A stretch of 64,000 bases of DNA from CAVQJU01 sp963729215 (GCA_963729215.1 CAVSND010000006.1:295362-359361), one strand, 5' to 3'; shown: positions 34,314 to 44,665, numbered from the stretch's first letter. Program-made: numbers and translations. The notes: generated from the sequence alone by a model not told the origin.

Positions 34314-36490
34314 CGTCGAACCGTCCCGGGGAGGCGGACCGGCGGAAGCTGTCGGCGAAGATCGCCGCCGGCCTCGCCCTGGGCATCGCGGTCGGCCTGT
34401 TCGTCGGAGAGCGGGCGACGATCCTGGAGGTGATCGCCGACGGCTACATCAAGCTCCTGCAGATGACGGTCCTGCCCTACGTCACGGTCTCGATTATCGG
34501 CGGGCTCGGCGCGCTGAACGGGCCGCAGGGCGTGGCACTGGTCAAGCGCGTGGGCCTGGTGCTCGTGCTGTTATGGGCGGCCGCACTGGCGATGGTGTTT
34601 CTGTTTCCGCTGATGTTCCCGCCGCACGAGACCGCGTCGTTCTTCAGCTCGTCGCTGATTCAGGATCGGGAGTCGTTCGATTTCCTCAGCCTCTACATTC
34701 CCACCAATCCGTTCAATTCGCTCGCGAACAACATCGTGCCGGCGGTCGTGCTGTTCAGCGTCATCATCGGCACGGCGTTGATCAACATCCCGGACAAGGC
34801 CCGGCTGCTCGACGTCCTCGGCGTCGTCAGCAGCGCGGTGATGAAAGCGACGCACTTCATCGTCAGCCTGACGCCGTACGGCGTCTTCGCGATCGCCGCG
34901 GTGGTCGCCGGGACGCTGAGCCTGGCCGAATTCGAGCGCCTCCAGGTGTACTTGATCAGCTACGTCGGCATGTCGCTGCTGATCTCGTTCTGGCTGCTGC
35001 CCGGCCTGATCGCAACGTTGACGCCGGTGCCGTACGGCGCCGTCATCGCCCGCACCCGCAACGCGCTGGCGATGGCATTCATGACGACGAGCCTCCTCGC
35101 CGTCCTGCCGATCCTGACGGAGGAGGCCAAGGCGCTCGTGCAGGAGTACGGCGGCCTCGACGATCACCAGGCCTCGGCCACCGACGTCGTCGTGCCGGTG
35201 TCGTTCAACTTCCCGCACACGGGGAAGGTGCTGTCGCTGAGCTTCCTGCTCTTCGCCGGCTGGTTCGCCGACGCGCACGTGTCGTTCTGGAACTACCCGA
35301 AGCTGGCCGGCGCCGGCCTGCTGACGCTGTTCGGCAACGTGAACGCCGCGATCCCGTTCATGCTCGACCTGCTCAGGATTCCGGCCGATACGTTTCGGCT
35401 GTTCGTCACGTCCGGCATCATCAACGCGCGCTTCGGGACACTGGTCGCGGCCGTCCACACGCTGACCATCGCCGTCCTCGGGACATGCGCCGTCACGCGG
35501 ACGCTCACGTTCGATGCCCGGAAGATCGTCCGCTTCGCGATCATCACGTGCGTGGCGACCGCCGCGCTGGTCGGCGGCACCCGAGTCCTGCTGCAGACTG
35601 CCCTCAACAGCCCGTACGACAAGGACATCATTCTGTCGAGCATGGGGATGCTGCGCGACCGGGGTCCGGCCCGGGTGTACGCGAGCCCGGCGGAGGCGCC
35701 TCCGCTGCCCGCCGTCGCCGGGTCGCTGCTCGACCGCGTCCGGAGCCGCGGATCGATTCGTGTCGGCTATTTCGAGGACAGCCTCCCGTACGCCTTCGTC
35801 AACACACGTGGTGCGCTGGTTGGCTTCGACGTCGAAATGGCCCTGCAGCTCGCCCGCGATCTCCACGTCAACGCAGAATTCGTGAAAATCGATCGCGCCG
35901 TCCTCGACAACGGGATCGATCCCGCGCTGTGCGACGTCGTCATGTCGGGTGTCGCGATCACGGCCGACCGGGCCGCCCGCACGCAGTTCACGACGCCGTA
36001 CCTGGATGAAACGCTGACGTTGATCGTGCCCGATCATCGCCTCGCTGATTTCTCGGAGTGGTCGCAGATCCGCGCGATGGGGCCGCTGCGGCTCGGCGTT
36101 CCGGTGGTGACCGCGCTCGTCGAGAGGGTGCGCGAGCAGTTGCCCGAAGCCGTGCTCGTCCCGGTCGCTGGCATGGACGACATCTTTGCCCCCCGGAACC
36201 CGCCGCTCGACGCGGCGATTGCGACGGCCGAGCGAGGCTCCGCGTACACCATCCTGCATCCGGCGTATGCCGTCGTCGTGCCGAAGCCGCGGGCGTTCAA
36301 GGTGCCGCTGGCCTACGCGGTCGCGGGACGGGACGCGCCGCTGACGACGATGATCAACACGTGGATCGAGCTGCAGCGGAAGAACGGTACGGCGGACGAG
36401 CTGTTCAGTTACTGGATTCTCGGAGAGAGTGCCGTCCAACAGCAGCCGCGGTGGTCCGTGATGCGCGACGTTCTCCACTGGGTCCGCTGA
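34310..36490 (+). CDS. Dicarboxylate/amino acid symporter fused to solute-binding domain
   Basis: Protein of 726 aa. Residues about 15-425 are a sodium or proton:dicarboxylate symporter (SDF/DAACS family) with eight or so membrane helices, including KLLQMTVLPYVTVSIIGGLG and VVVPVSFNFPHTGK. Residues about 476-700 are a type 3 periplasmic amino-acid binding domain: RGSIRVGYFEDSLPYAFVN, LVGFDVEMALQLARDLHV, VVMSGVAITADRAART and GTADELFSYWILGES. The fusion, on one chain after the last helix, would place the binding protein in the periplasm next to the symporter. Last gene of the operon; no frameshift. Such direct fusions are uncommon outside a few phyla. Confidence 0.88.
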   Translation: MTSNRPGEADRRKLSAKIAAGLALGIAVGLFVGERATILEVIADGYIKLLQMTVLPYVTVSIIGGLGALNGPQGVALVKRVGLVLVLLWAAALAMVFLFPLMFPPHETASFFSSSLIQDRESFDFLSLYIPTNPFNSLANNIVPAVVLFSVIIGTALINIPDKARLLDVLGVVSSAVMKATHFIVSLTPYGVFAIAAVVAGTLSLAEFERLQVYLISYVGMSLLISFWLLPGLIATLTPVPYGAVIARTRNALAMAFMTTSLLAVLPILTEEAKALVQEYGGLDDHQASATDVVVPVSFNFPHTGKVLSLSFLLFAGWFADAHVSFWNYPKLAGAGLLTLFGNVNAAIPFMLDLLRIPADTFRLFVTSGIINARFGTLVAAVHTLTIAVLGTCAVTRTLTFDARKIVRFAIITCVATAALVGGTRVLLQTALNSPYDKDIILSSMGMLRDRGPARVYASPAEAPPLPAVAGSLLDRVRSRGSIRVGYFEDSLPYAFVNTRGALVGFDVEMALQLARDLHVNAEFVKIDRAVLDNGIDPALCDVVMSGVAITADRAARTQFTTPYLDETLTLIVPDHRLADFSEWSQIRAMGPLRLGVPVVTALVERVREQLPEAVLVPVAGMDDIFAPRNPPLDAAIATAERGSAYTILHPAYAVVVPKPRAFKVPLAYAVAGRDAPLTTMINTWIELQRKNGTADELFSYWILGESAVQQQPRWSVMRDVLHWVR

Positions 36491-36505
36491 GCTGACAGCG
36501 GCGCG

Positions 36506-36910
36506 TCAGTCGATCACGATCGTCGCGCGGTTCTTCCGGGCGGCCAGCTTTTCGATGGCCGCCGACATCTTCTCCCTTCACCTGAGCATCGCGTCGATGG
36601 CATCGCCGTCCATCCATGTCCCGAGCACGCGGACCAGATCGTCGCGGGTCAGCCCCTGGATACGGCCCCACAACTGCCCGTCCACTCGCTCGATATTGCG
36701 TGGCAGCTCGTCGTCGGTGACGAACGCGCGCGAGTGATCGATCAGAATCAGCTCGCCTGGCGGGCCGAGCAGGATGTTGCCGGCGTTGCGATCGTCGTTG
36801 CCGATGAAGTTGTCGAACGTCAGCATCTTGCGGGTCGAGCGTCCCCACTCGACGCCGGAAGGCATCTTTCCGCCGGATTGCCTGACGCTCTTCATCGAGG
36901 GCAGCCACAT
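36506..36910 (-). pseudogene. Kinase-like C-lobe fragment with in-frame TGA
   Basis: A fragment with FDNFIGNDDRNAGNILLGP and GELILIDHSRAF, the catalytic-loop (DxxxxN) and Mg-binding (D) pattern of PI3/4-kinase-like or HipA-like folds. The first frame ends at a TGA at 36578-36580 after DAIDAMLR, but the same frame continues REKMSAAIEKLAARKN to a stop at 36506, which reads as the natural C-terminal helix. So one nonsense change separates the parts. The N-terminal lobe is missing: coding sense vanishes before 36910 and the phoU gene ends 57 nt upstream. Probably a decayed gene; the TGA could also be a sequence error. Confidence 0.6.
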
Positions 36911-36966
36911 GACGGGCCCGGAACATCCTGCAGGGTGCCTGGAAATTCGCGACGCCCTGCGCGGCG

Positions 36967-37710
36967 TCAGACGGGCGGGGATCCGTCGGTCCTTCGGCGT
37001 TCGACCATCGCCCCTGAATCGGTCGCCTCGTGCGGCGTGGACATCAGGGCGGCGGACCCGTGCCGGACGTCTCGCGCCTCGACGATGAAGATCACGTCCT
37101 CGGCGATGTTGGTCGCGTGGTCGCCCACGCGTTCGAGATGGCGGGAGATGAGAATCAGGTTGATGCCGGGCTCGATTGTGGCCGAATCGCCCAGCATGTA
37201 CGTCAGCACTTCGCGAAACACCTGATCTTTCAGGGCGTCGAGCCAGTCATCCTGCCTCAGGACTGTCCGCGCCAGGCTCACGTCCTTCGCGACGAACGCG
37301 TCGAGCGCCTCGCGGAGCATCTTGAGCGCGAGCTCGCCCATGCGCGGCAGGTCGATCAACGGCTTGACCGGCGGGTGCAGCAGATATCGACGCGCGACTT
37401 CGCCGATGTTGACCGCGAAGTCCCCTACTCGCTCGAGATCGGTGTTGATTTTGAGCGCCGACACCACGGTCCGGAGGTCGACCGCGACCGGCTGGTAAAG
37501 CGCAAGCAGCGTGAAACAGCGTTTATCAACCTCGATCTGGAGGTCGTCGATCCGGGCATCACCGGCAATGACCTCCTCCAACGCCCCGTGATCGCGATCG
37601 ACGAGCCCGCGCACGGCCAGGCGCAGCCGCTCCTCGGCGAGTCCACCCATCGTCAGCAGGAGCTGCTTCAGCTCCTCGAGCTCCTCAACGAAATGGCGGT
37701 CCTGGTTCAT
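36967..37710 (-). CDS. phoU: PhoU phosphate signalling regulator
   Basis: Protein of 247 aa, all helical, with two PhoU domains (about residues 8-100 and 112-205). Diagnostic helices are LLLTMGGLAEERLRLAV, LALYQPVAVDLRTVVSALKI, NTDLERVGDFAVNIGEVA and LILISRHLERVGDHATNIAEDVIF, with the E..GD..NI metal-binding patterns in both halves. PhoU links the Pst phosphate transporter to the PhoR kinase and represses the Pho response. No pst genes lie in the window, so it stands alone here. The ATG at 37710 is preferred since upstream codons have no PhoU features. A C-terminal extension after the second domain is variable. Confidence 0.93.
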   Translation of the reverse strand: MNQDRHFVEELEELKQLLLTMGGLAEERLRLAVRGLVDRDHGALEEVIAGDARIDDLQIEVDKRCFTLLALYQPVAVDLRTVVSALKINTDLERVGDFAVNIGEVARRYLLHPPVKPLIDLPRMGELALKMLREALDAFVAKDVSLARTVLRQDDWLDALKDQVFREVLTYMLGDSATIEPGINLILISRHLERVGDHATNIAEDVIFIVEARDVRHGSAALMSTPHEATDSGAMVERRRTDGSPPV

Positions 37711-37891
37711 CGGTGTCCGTGACGACCGCCTTCTCGACGTTCCCACCGGGGCGGTCCGCCGGTAGCTCAAGGGTTACGTGCAGGGCGCCCGCAGTCAAGT
37801 AAACATCGCGCTTCGGGAGATGGGAGGCATGAGCCAGTCACGGAAACGTCACGCCGGTTGTGCACAATTGCGCCCCGGAGCGCTCCCGGCT

Positions 37892-38044
37892 ATGTCCCTG
37901 GTCATCATTGCTGCGATAGTCGCCGATGCGATCGTCGTCCTGTCGATCGTCATCTGGGCCTTCCGCCCCGATTTGATCCGGGCCGCTCACCCCGGATGCT
38001 CCTTCCGCGAACCTCCGATCGAACCACGCACCTGTCTCAGCTGA
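37892..38044 (+). CDS. Possible single-helix membrane peptide
   Basis: A 50-aa frame beginning SLVIIAAIVADAIVVLSIVIW, a clean transmembrane helix, followed by a short basic tail. There is no good ribosome site and no known family, so it may be chance; the hydrophobic start and the position between phoU and the sensor kinase keep it worth noting. Confidence 0.3.
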   Translation: MSLVIIAAIVADAIVVLSIVIWAFRPDLIRAAHPGCSFREPPIEPRTCLS

Positions 38045-38119
38045 TCGAGTCTGTCTCGAGGCGAGTGGCTCGGAGTCCGTCAGCCAGTTTGTGGGACACT
38101 ACGGAAAGACTGACGCGCG

Positions 38120-41100
38120 ATGAAAAGCTCTGCCGTGGACCCATCGAACCTGACGTTTCTCCAGGGCGGAGGCGAGATGGGTGCTCGCATACGCGCCCTC
38201 GATTGGTCGAAGACGCCGCTCGGCCTGGTCGGGACGTGGCCCCAAAGCCTGCGCAGCACGGTCAGCATGCTGCTCCCCTCGAAGGCGCAGATCGTCTTGT
38301 TCTGGGGACCGGAATTCAGCGTCCTTTATAACGATGCGTACCGTCCCGTGTTCGGCGCGAAACACCCGCACGCGCTGGGGCTTCCCGGCCGGGAAGCGTG
38401 GAGCGAGATCTGGGACAGCGTCCTGCACGAACTGCTCGCCGGCGTCGTACGCACCGGGGAAGCGTTCTGGGGCAAGGATCTGCTCTTCGAACTCGAGCGC
38501 CATGGTTTCCTCGAAGAGACCTACTTCGACGTGTCGTACGACCCGGTGCGCGTGGAGTCGGGCGAGGTGGGCGGTGTGTATTGCATCGTGACGGAAACGA
38601 CCGAGCGGGTGGTGGGCGAACGGCGGCTCGGCTTGTTGAAAAGCCTGGCTGAGCGCAATGCCACGGCGCGCACGACCCGCGACGCCTGCCTGCTCGCCAC
38701 GGAAACGCTCGCCGCGTGGCCGCAGGACATCCGCTTCGCCCTCACGTATCTCGATGACGAGCTCCAGTGCTGCACGCCTGGCGCACAGGACGAAGTGGCG
38801 CGTTCAGCCGCGCAGCTGGTCACGGAACTCCCACTACCTTCGTCGATTCCTGAGGCGCGGGCCGGGCGGCTGGTCGTCGGTCTCAATCCGCGGCGGCCGT
38901 TAGACGATGCCTACCGTGCGTTTCTGAAGCTGGTCGCCGATCAGCTCGCCACCGCGGTGACCAACGCGCGGGCCTATGAAGACGAGCGCACGCGCGCCGA
39001 GGCACTGGCGGCGCTCGATCACGCGAAAACGACATTCTTCAGCAACGTCAGCCACGAATTCCGCACCCCGCTCACCCTGATCGTCGGACCGCTCGAAGAC
39101 GGCCTGGCCGATGTGAGCACGCCGCTGCCGCCCGTCCATCGAGAACGGCAGGAGGTCGCGCACCGCAATGCCCTGCGGCTGCTGCGGCTGGTGAATACGC
39201 TGCTGGATTTCTCCCGCATCGAGGCGGGGCGCATCGACGCGTACTACGAAGCTGCCGACCTCGCGCAGTTGACCTCCGACATCGCGAGCGTGTTCCGTTC
39301 GGCGGTTGAAAAGGCGGGGCTCGCGCTGGTCGTCCACTGCGATTCCCTGCCGGAACCGGTGTTCGTCGATCGGGACATGTGGGAGAAGATTCTCCTCAAC
39401 CTGCTGTCGAACGCCTTCAAGTTCACGTTCGAGGGCCGGATCACAGTGGAACTGCGCTGGCGCGGCGATCGCGTCGAGCTGCAGGTGTCCGACACCGGCG
39501 TCGGCATTCCCGACGCTAGACCTGCCCCGGATGTTCGAGCGCTTCCACCGCGTCAAGCACAGCCGGGCGCGCACGCATGAAGGGACGGGCATCGGGCTGG
39601 CGCTCGTCCAGGAACTGGCTCGTCTCCACGGCGGTGACGTCACGGTTGTGAGCCAGGAAGGCCGTGGCTCGACTTTTACCGTGACGATCCGCACCGGGAC
39701 ATCCCACCTTCCGGCCGATCGGATGGCGACGGCTCCGCGGCTGGCCTCGACTCGCGTCGGCGCGCTCCCGTTCGTCGAAGAAGCCCTGCGCTGGCTGCCC
39801 GCACCGGACGCCTCGTCTTCGCCCGCCACCCGCATCGACGAGGTCCCGGGGGACCCTGTCCCTCCGGCGAAGACGGCCCCTCGGGTGCTGATCGCCGACG
39901 ACAACGCGGACATGCGCGACTATCTCGGGCGCATGCTCGGCCATCAATATCAGGTCGAACTTGTCGGCGACGGTCGCATCGCCCTCGAATGGATTCGCAG
40001 CCGTCCTCCCGACCTCGTGCTCGCGGATGTGATGATGCCGGCGCTCGATGGATTCGGCCTGTTGACGGCGATTCGGGCCGAGGAGCGAACCCGTTCGATC
40101 CCGGTCATTCTTCTATCGGCACGCGCCGGTGAAGAGGCGCGCATCGAAGGCCTGCAGGCCGGCGCCGACGAGTACCTCGTCAAGCCGTTCAGCGCCAGGG
40201 AACTGCTCGCGTGCGTCGCATCCCAGCTCCGGCTGGCGGATGTGCGGCGCGAGACCGAGCAGGCCCTCCGCTATCGCAGTGAGCAGTACCAGACGCTGCT
40301 CAACCAGGTGCCGCTCGGCGTGTGCGTCGTGGATGCGGATTTCCGAATTCGTGACATCAACCCTGTCGCACTCGCGGCGTTCGGTGATGTTCCCGGTGGA
40401 GTGATCGGCAGCGGATCTCGACGAGATCGCGCACGTCCTCTGGGAACCACACTACGCGGATGAACTCGTCTCCATTGTCCGCCGCACCCTTGCCACCGGC
40501 GAGGCGTACATCACGCGCGGGCGCGCCGAAACGCGACGGGATCGCGGTGTCACCGAATTCTACGAATGGCGGCTCGACCGGATCACCCTGCCGGATGGAC
40601 GGCTGGGTGTCGTCTGCTACTTTCGGGACGTGTCATCGGAAACACAGGCCTTTGCCGCCAAGGCGTACCTCGCGGCGATCGTCGATTCCGCGGACGATGC
40701 CATCATTTCGAAGGACCTGAACGGCATCATCCAGTCGTGCAATGCCTCGGTCGAGCGCATGTTCGGCTATTCGTCAGACGAGCTGATCGGACGGCCCGTC
40801 CGCATGCTGATCCCGCCGGAACGGCAATCGGAGGAGGACGACATCCTGGCGCGGCTCCGGAGAGGCGAGCGCGTCGACCACTTCGAGACCGTCCGCATCA
40901 CGAAGGATGGAAGGCGGCTCGACGTCGCGCTGACTGTCTCTCCGGTCCGCGACGAGTCGGGCACGATTGTCGGCGCGTCGAAAATCGTGCGCGACGTCAC
41001 GGCCATCAAGCACGCCGAAGCCGAACGGCTGCGCCTGCTGCAGGAAACGGCGAGCGTGACGGAGACGTTGAACAACGTGGGCGCCATCGTGGCCTCGGAT

Positions 41101-42774
41101 CTGGACCAGGCCAACGTGGTCCAGGCCGTGACCGATGCCGCGACCGCGTTGACCACGGCCGAGTTCGGGGCGTTTTTCTATAACCTGGTCAACGAGCACG
41201 GCGAGTCGTACACGCTCTATACGATTTCCGGCGTGCCGCGCGAAGCATTCTCGAAGTTTCCGATGCCGCGCAACACCGAAGTGTTCGAACCCACGTTCAA
41301 GGGGACCGGCGTGGTCCGGAGCCCTGACATCACCAAGGACCCGCGCTACGGGCACAACGCGCCGCATCACGGCATGCCCGCCGGCCACCTGCCGGTGCGC
41401 AGCTACCTCGCCGTGCCGGTCACGGGCCGATCGGGCGATGTCATCGGCGGTTTGTTCTTCGGACATTCGGGCGTCGGGCGCTTCACCGATCAACACGAGC
41501 GTCTGGCGATGGGGATCGCGTCATGGGCGTCGGTCGCGCTCGAGAACGCCCGGATGTACATGAGCGTGCAGGAGGCGGGTCGTCTCAAGGATGAGTTCCT
41601 GGCAAGTTTGTCGCATGAATTGCGCACGCCCCTGAATGCCATCCTCGGATACGCGCGCATGCTGCGGACCGGGATAGTCGCCCCTGACAAGAAGGAAAAG
41701 GCCATCGAGACCATCGAGCGGAACGCGACGTCGCTCACGCAGATCGTCGAAGACGTGCTCGACATCTCCCGGATCGTCTCAGGGAAGATTCGACTGAATG
41801 TCCAGACCGTCGATTTTCCGGAGATCGTCAGGAGCGCGGTCGACGCCATCACGCCAGCGGCCGACGCCAAGGGCTTGCGCCTCGAAACGGTGCTCGACCC
41901 GGCGGCGGCGCCGGTCTCGGGGGATCCGGAACGCCTCCAGCAGGTGTTGTGGAACCTCCTCTCGAATGCCGTGAAGTTCACGAACCGCGGCGGCAAGGTG
42001 CAAGTCCGCCTCGAGCGCGTGAACTCACACCTGGAAGTCGCGATCAGCGATACAGGCATCGGGATCGCCCCGGAATTCCTGCCGCATGTGTTCGAACGTT
42101 TCCGTCAGGCAGACGCCGGAACGGCCCGTGAACGAGGCGGACTCGGCCTGGGGCTGTCGATCGCCCGCCAGCTGACGGAGATGCACGGCGGAACGATCGA
42201 AGCATCGAGCGGCGGACTCAATCAAGGGGCCACATTCCGGTTGAAAATCCCCGTCATGATCGTGCATCCCGTCCGCGAGGATCCCCCGCGCGTCCACCCG
42301 CGCTCGGGCGCGACCGCGCAGCTCGCGGCTGCGGATCTGCATGGGGTGGCCGTGCTCGCGGTGGACGACGAGCCGGACGCCCTGGCCCTGGTCTCCGAAG
42401 TCCTCGAGGCTGCGGGCGCCCGCGTCACGACCGCTTCGTCTGCGGCCGAGGCGTTGAAACACCTGGATGCCGACGTCCCGGATGTGCTCGTCGCCGACCT
42501 GGGCATGCCACTGGTCGACGGTTTCCAGTTCATCGATCGTGTCCGGAGGCATCCCAATGCCCGCGTCCGTGAGTTGCCCGCCGCGGCCCTGACCGCGTAT
42601 GCGAGGTCCGAGGATCGCATGAAGGCGTTGAGGGCCGGGTTTCACATCCATCTGGCCAAGCCGATCGATCCTGCGGAACTGCTCACGACGATCGCGGCCC
42701 TGGCCAAACGATACGTGGTGAAGACGCCGGATTCGGCGAACCCCGCTAACCCTACCAAGCCGACGGCCAGCTGA
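38120..42774 (+). CDS. Giant hybrid sensor histidine kinase, twice frameshifted
   Basis: A cytoplasmic multi-domain kinase of about 1550 aa after removal of one base near 39518 (AGACCTGCC) and one near 40413 (GCGGATC). Order: a PAS-like sensor (about 30-165), GAF-like region, first kinase core with phospho-histidine in VSHEFRTPLTLI (near 310) and N/G boxes, a receiver with LIADDNADMRDYL and phospho-acceptor in VLADVMMP (near 634), two PAS domains (about 690-965), GAF (about 985-1140), a second kinase core with LSHELRTPLNAILGYARML (near 1164), and a second receiver with VDDEPDALALV and VLVADLGMP (near 1459). No transmembrane segment is visible. Two complete kinase-receiver modules suggest an internal phosphorelay. 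Confidence 0.87.
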
Positions 42775-42917
42775 AGCGTTCGCCGGGCTGCAGCGGCGCG
42801 TGACCACCCGATGTCGCGGCGACCGGACCCCGCGTCACATATTGTTCTCCGGCGCGATTCGGATGTAGGCTGCACCAAGAGCGTCGGGGATCTCCGGGCA
42901 ACACAGGAGACGCGACT

Positions 42918-43421
42918 ATGAGCGCTCGTTCTTCGCGACTGTTCCTGCCGGCCCTGTTCCTTCTATCTGTGGTGGCCGGTGTCCGTCCCGTGCTGCTTGG
43001 CCAATCCGCCACGCCAGGCGAGAAGGTCCTGCTCGGGACGTGGCGCCTGGACCTTTCGAAGTCGTCATACTTTCCTGGCCCGGCTCCGAGAAGCGAAACC
43101 CGAATCTATACGGCGGACAAGGATGGCGTGCAGGGAGCCATCAACAGGGTTTACGCCGACGGACACACCGAGATCATCGAGTACAGAGCGAACTACGATC
43201 GCGAGCAGGCCGTCACGGGCACGCCTGCCTACGACGCGATCACGCTGAAGAGGATCGACGACTACACGTCCGAGTCGGTGCTCTCGCACGCAGGGATGGT
43301 GTACGGAACAGCCCGCCGGGTGATTTCGCCCGACGGCAACACGATGACCATCGCGTTCGAGCGAAAGACGCGGGAGGACACCATCCGCAACACGGCGGTG
43401 TACCGGCGGGTGCCGAACTAG
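42918..43421 (+). CDS. Secreted protein of unknown function
   Basis: Protein of 167 aa. Signal peptide to about LLGQSA, then GTWRLDLSKSSYFPGPAPRS, a repeat of antiparallel strands and a closing TREDTIRNTAVYRRVPN. The GTWRLDLSKS opening is common in exported acidobacterial proteins of unknown function. AGGAGACGCGACT precedes the ATG. It may be cotranscribed with the sensor kinase upstream, but a 143-nt gap makes this uncertain. Confidence 0.75.
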   Translation: MSARSSRLFLPALFLLSVVAGVRPVLLGQSATPGEKVLLGTWRLDLSKSSYFPGPAPRSETRIYTADKDGVQGAINRVYADGHTEIIEYRANYDREQAVTGTPAYDAITLKRIDDYTSESVLSHAGMVYGTARRVISPDGNTMTIAFERKTREDTIRNTAVYRRVPN

Positions 43422-43439
43422 CCGCACACCAGACGTAGT

Positions 43440-43457
43440 GCAGGCCTCCAGGCCTGC
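43440..43457. terminator. Hairpin terminator between convergent genes
   Basis: Perfect hairpin GCAGGCCT-CC-AGGCCTGC (8-2-8), 18 nt after the stop at 43421 and 15 nt before the convergent stop at 43473. No T-run follows. Confidence 0.55.
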
Positions 43458-43472
43458 CCGGAAGAAAACCCG

Positions 43473-44504
43473 CTAGCGTCGGGGATAGCGTGTCGTCGCG
43501 CCGGTGCGGTGATTGGTCACGGCGAACGAACCATCGTCGCTCGCCCGAATCATGATCCAGTTCGCCGTGGCCTCGGTCAGGTTGGCGATGCGCTCGTCCG
43601 GGAAATTTTCGGCGCCCCTGACCTCCGAGCGGTGCAACTGCCACGTCTCGGTGCCCGGCAGCGCGTGCAGTGTCTTCAACGTTTCGGCTGAACCGCCCTT
43701 GACGGCGCCGTTGTTCAGGATCGCCACACGAGGCCTCACCGCCCCGAACATGGCGGGATCCGCGGCGTCGGCCCCTCCGTGATGCGCAACGAGGTACACG
43801 TCGACGCGACCGATGCGATCCGACGGGCACGCCAGGCTGTACAGCGGCTCGCCGGTGAGGTCGCCGACGTCGAGGAACCGGAACTTGCCGAACTGCAGCA
43901 GGAACCCCGTGGACCTCGGGTTCTCGGCCACCTCCTGCGCCGGTAGTCCGGGCGGCGTGCAGGCGGCGTTCGCCCCGGCCGCCGCGCCGGCGAGCGGCGC
44001 GGCCAGCGTCTGGCGGGCCGAGCTCACGACAGTGGCATCAACACCCGTCAGCGGAAGCCGATCGCCTGGCTTCGGCTCGAGGTGCCCGCGCGTCGAGCGC
44101 ACCGCCGCGTAGGCCTTGTGCATCGCGATGGTTCCCGGCACCCTCTCGGCGTCGTCGTTCACGCCGCCGTGGTCGATGAAGGTGCCAATCGGCACCAGCT
44201 GCGCCAGCTCGGGAACACCGCCGATGTGATCGCCGTGAAAATGCGTGGCGAGCATGTAGTCGATCCGCGAGACGCCGGCGAGCCTGGCCACCGCGAGGAT
44301 GCGCTGCGGATCGCGCGCGTTCGCGGGATCGCCGGGCCGGGAGTCGAACGTACCCGTGCTCGGGAATCCCGCGTCGACGAGGAGCGTCTGCCCGGCGGGG
44401 GTGATGACCAGGGTTGCCTGCCCTCCCTCGACGTCGATGAAGTAGATGTCGAGGGTCCTGGCGGCGGACGTCTGCGCCGGGACGGCGACGGGCGCCATCG
44501 TCAA
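43473..44504 (-). CDS. Metallo-beta-lactamase-fold hydrolase (ComEC C-terminal-like)
   Basis: Enzyme of about 343 aa. The zinc motif THFHGDHIGG (His88, His90, Asp92, His93) follows DYMLA, and later VYLVAHHGGADA and the ILNNG strand complete the fold. Overall it resembles the soluble MBL domain of ComEC and stand-alone exported relatives. Signal-like residues PVSAFLTLALTMAPVAVPAQ are encoded, but their start is unclear: only TTG or ATG codons inside the hydrophobic run exist, and the frame beyond GTTAAACCC runs into the hairpin repeat at 44535. So the repeat may have displaced the original start, or a rare start is used. Convergent with 42918, divergent from the Kef-type gene. Confidence 0.87.
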   Translation of the reverse strand: MTMAPVAVPAQTSAARTLDIYFIDVEGGQATLVITPAGQTLLVDAGFPSTGTFDSRPGDPANARDPQRILAVARLAGVSRIDYMLATHFHGDHIGGVPELAQLVPIGTFIDHGGVNDDAERVPGTIAMHKAYAAVRSTRGHLEPKPGDRLPLTGVDATVVSSARQTLAAPLAGAAAGANAACTPPGLPAQEVAENPRSTGFLLQFGKFRFLDVGDLTGEPLYSLACPSDRIGRVDVYLVAHHGGADAADPAMFGAVRPRVAILNNGAVKGGSAETLKTLHALPGTETWQLHRSEVRGAENFPDERIANLTEATANWIMIRASDDGSFAVTNHRTGATTRYPRR

Positions 44505-44534
44505 CGCGAGAGTGAGGAACGCGGAGACGGGTTT

Positions 44535-44596
44535 AACGCAGAGATCGCGGAGATCGCCGAAATAAGCACCTCCGCGATCTCTGCGATCTCCGCGTT
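44535..44596. repeat. AACGCAGAGATCGC hairpin repeat, copy 2
   Basis: Arms 44535-44558 (AACGCAGAGATCGCGGAGATCGC-type units) and 44571-44596 (CTCCGCGATCTCTGCG...), complementary around a short AT-rich loop. It fills the divergent promoter space between the MBL gene (minus) and the Kef gene (plus) and touches the possible 5-prime coding end of the MBL gene. Same family as 28984-29056 and 49081-49147. Confidence 0.8.
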
Positions 44597-44665
44597 GATC
44601 TCGTCTCTGCGCTCTCCGGAGCGTCCGCGCACGAAACGAGAAATAATTTGGCGAGGCCGATTCTC

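Noticed and set aside
34571..36478. 635-codon minus-strand open frame antisense to the symporter
   Set aside because: Low-complexity Arg/Asp/His content and no motif; the plus-strand reading has a full SDF and binding domain.
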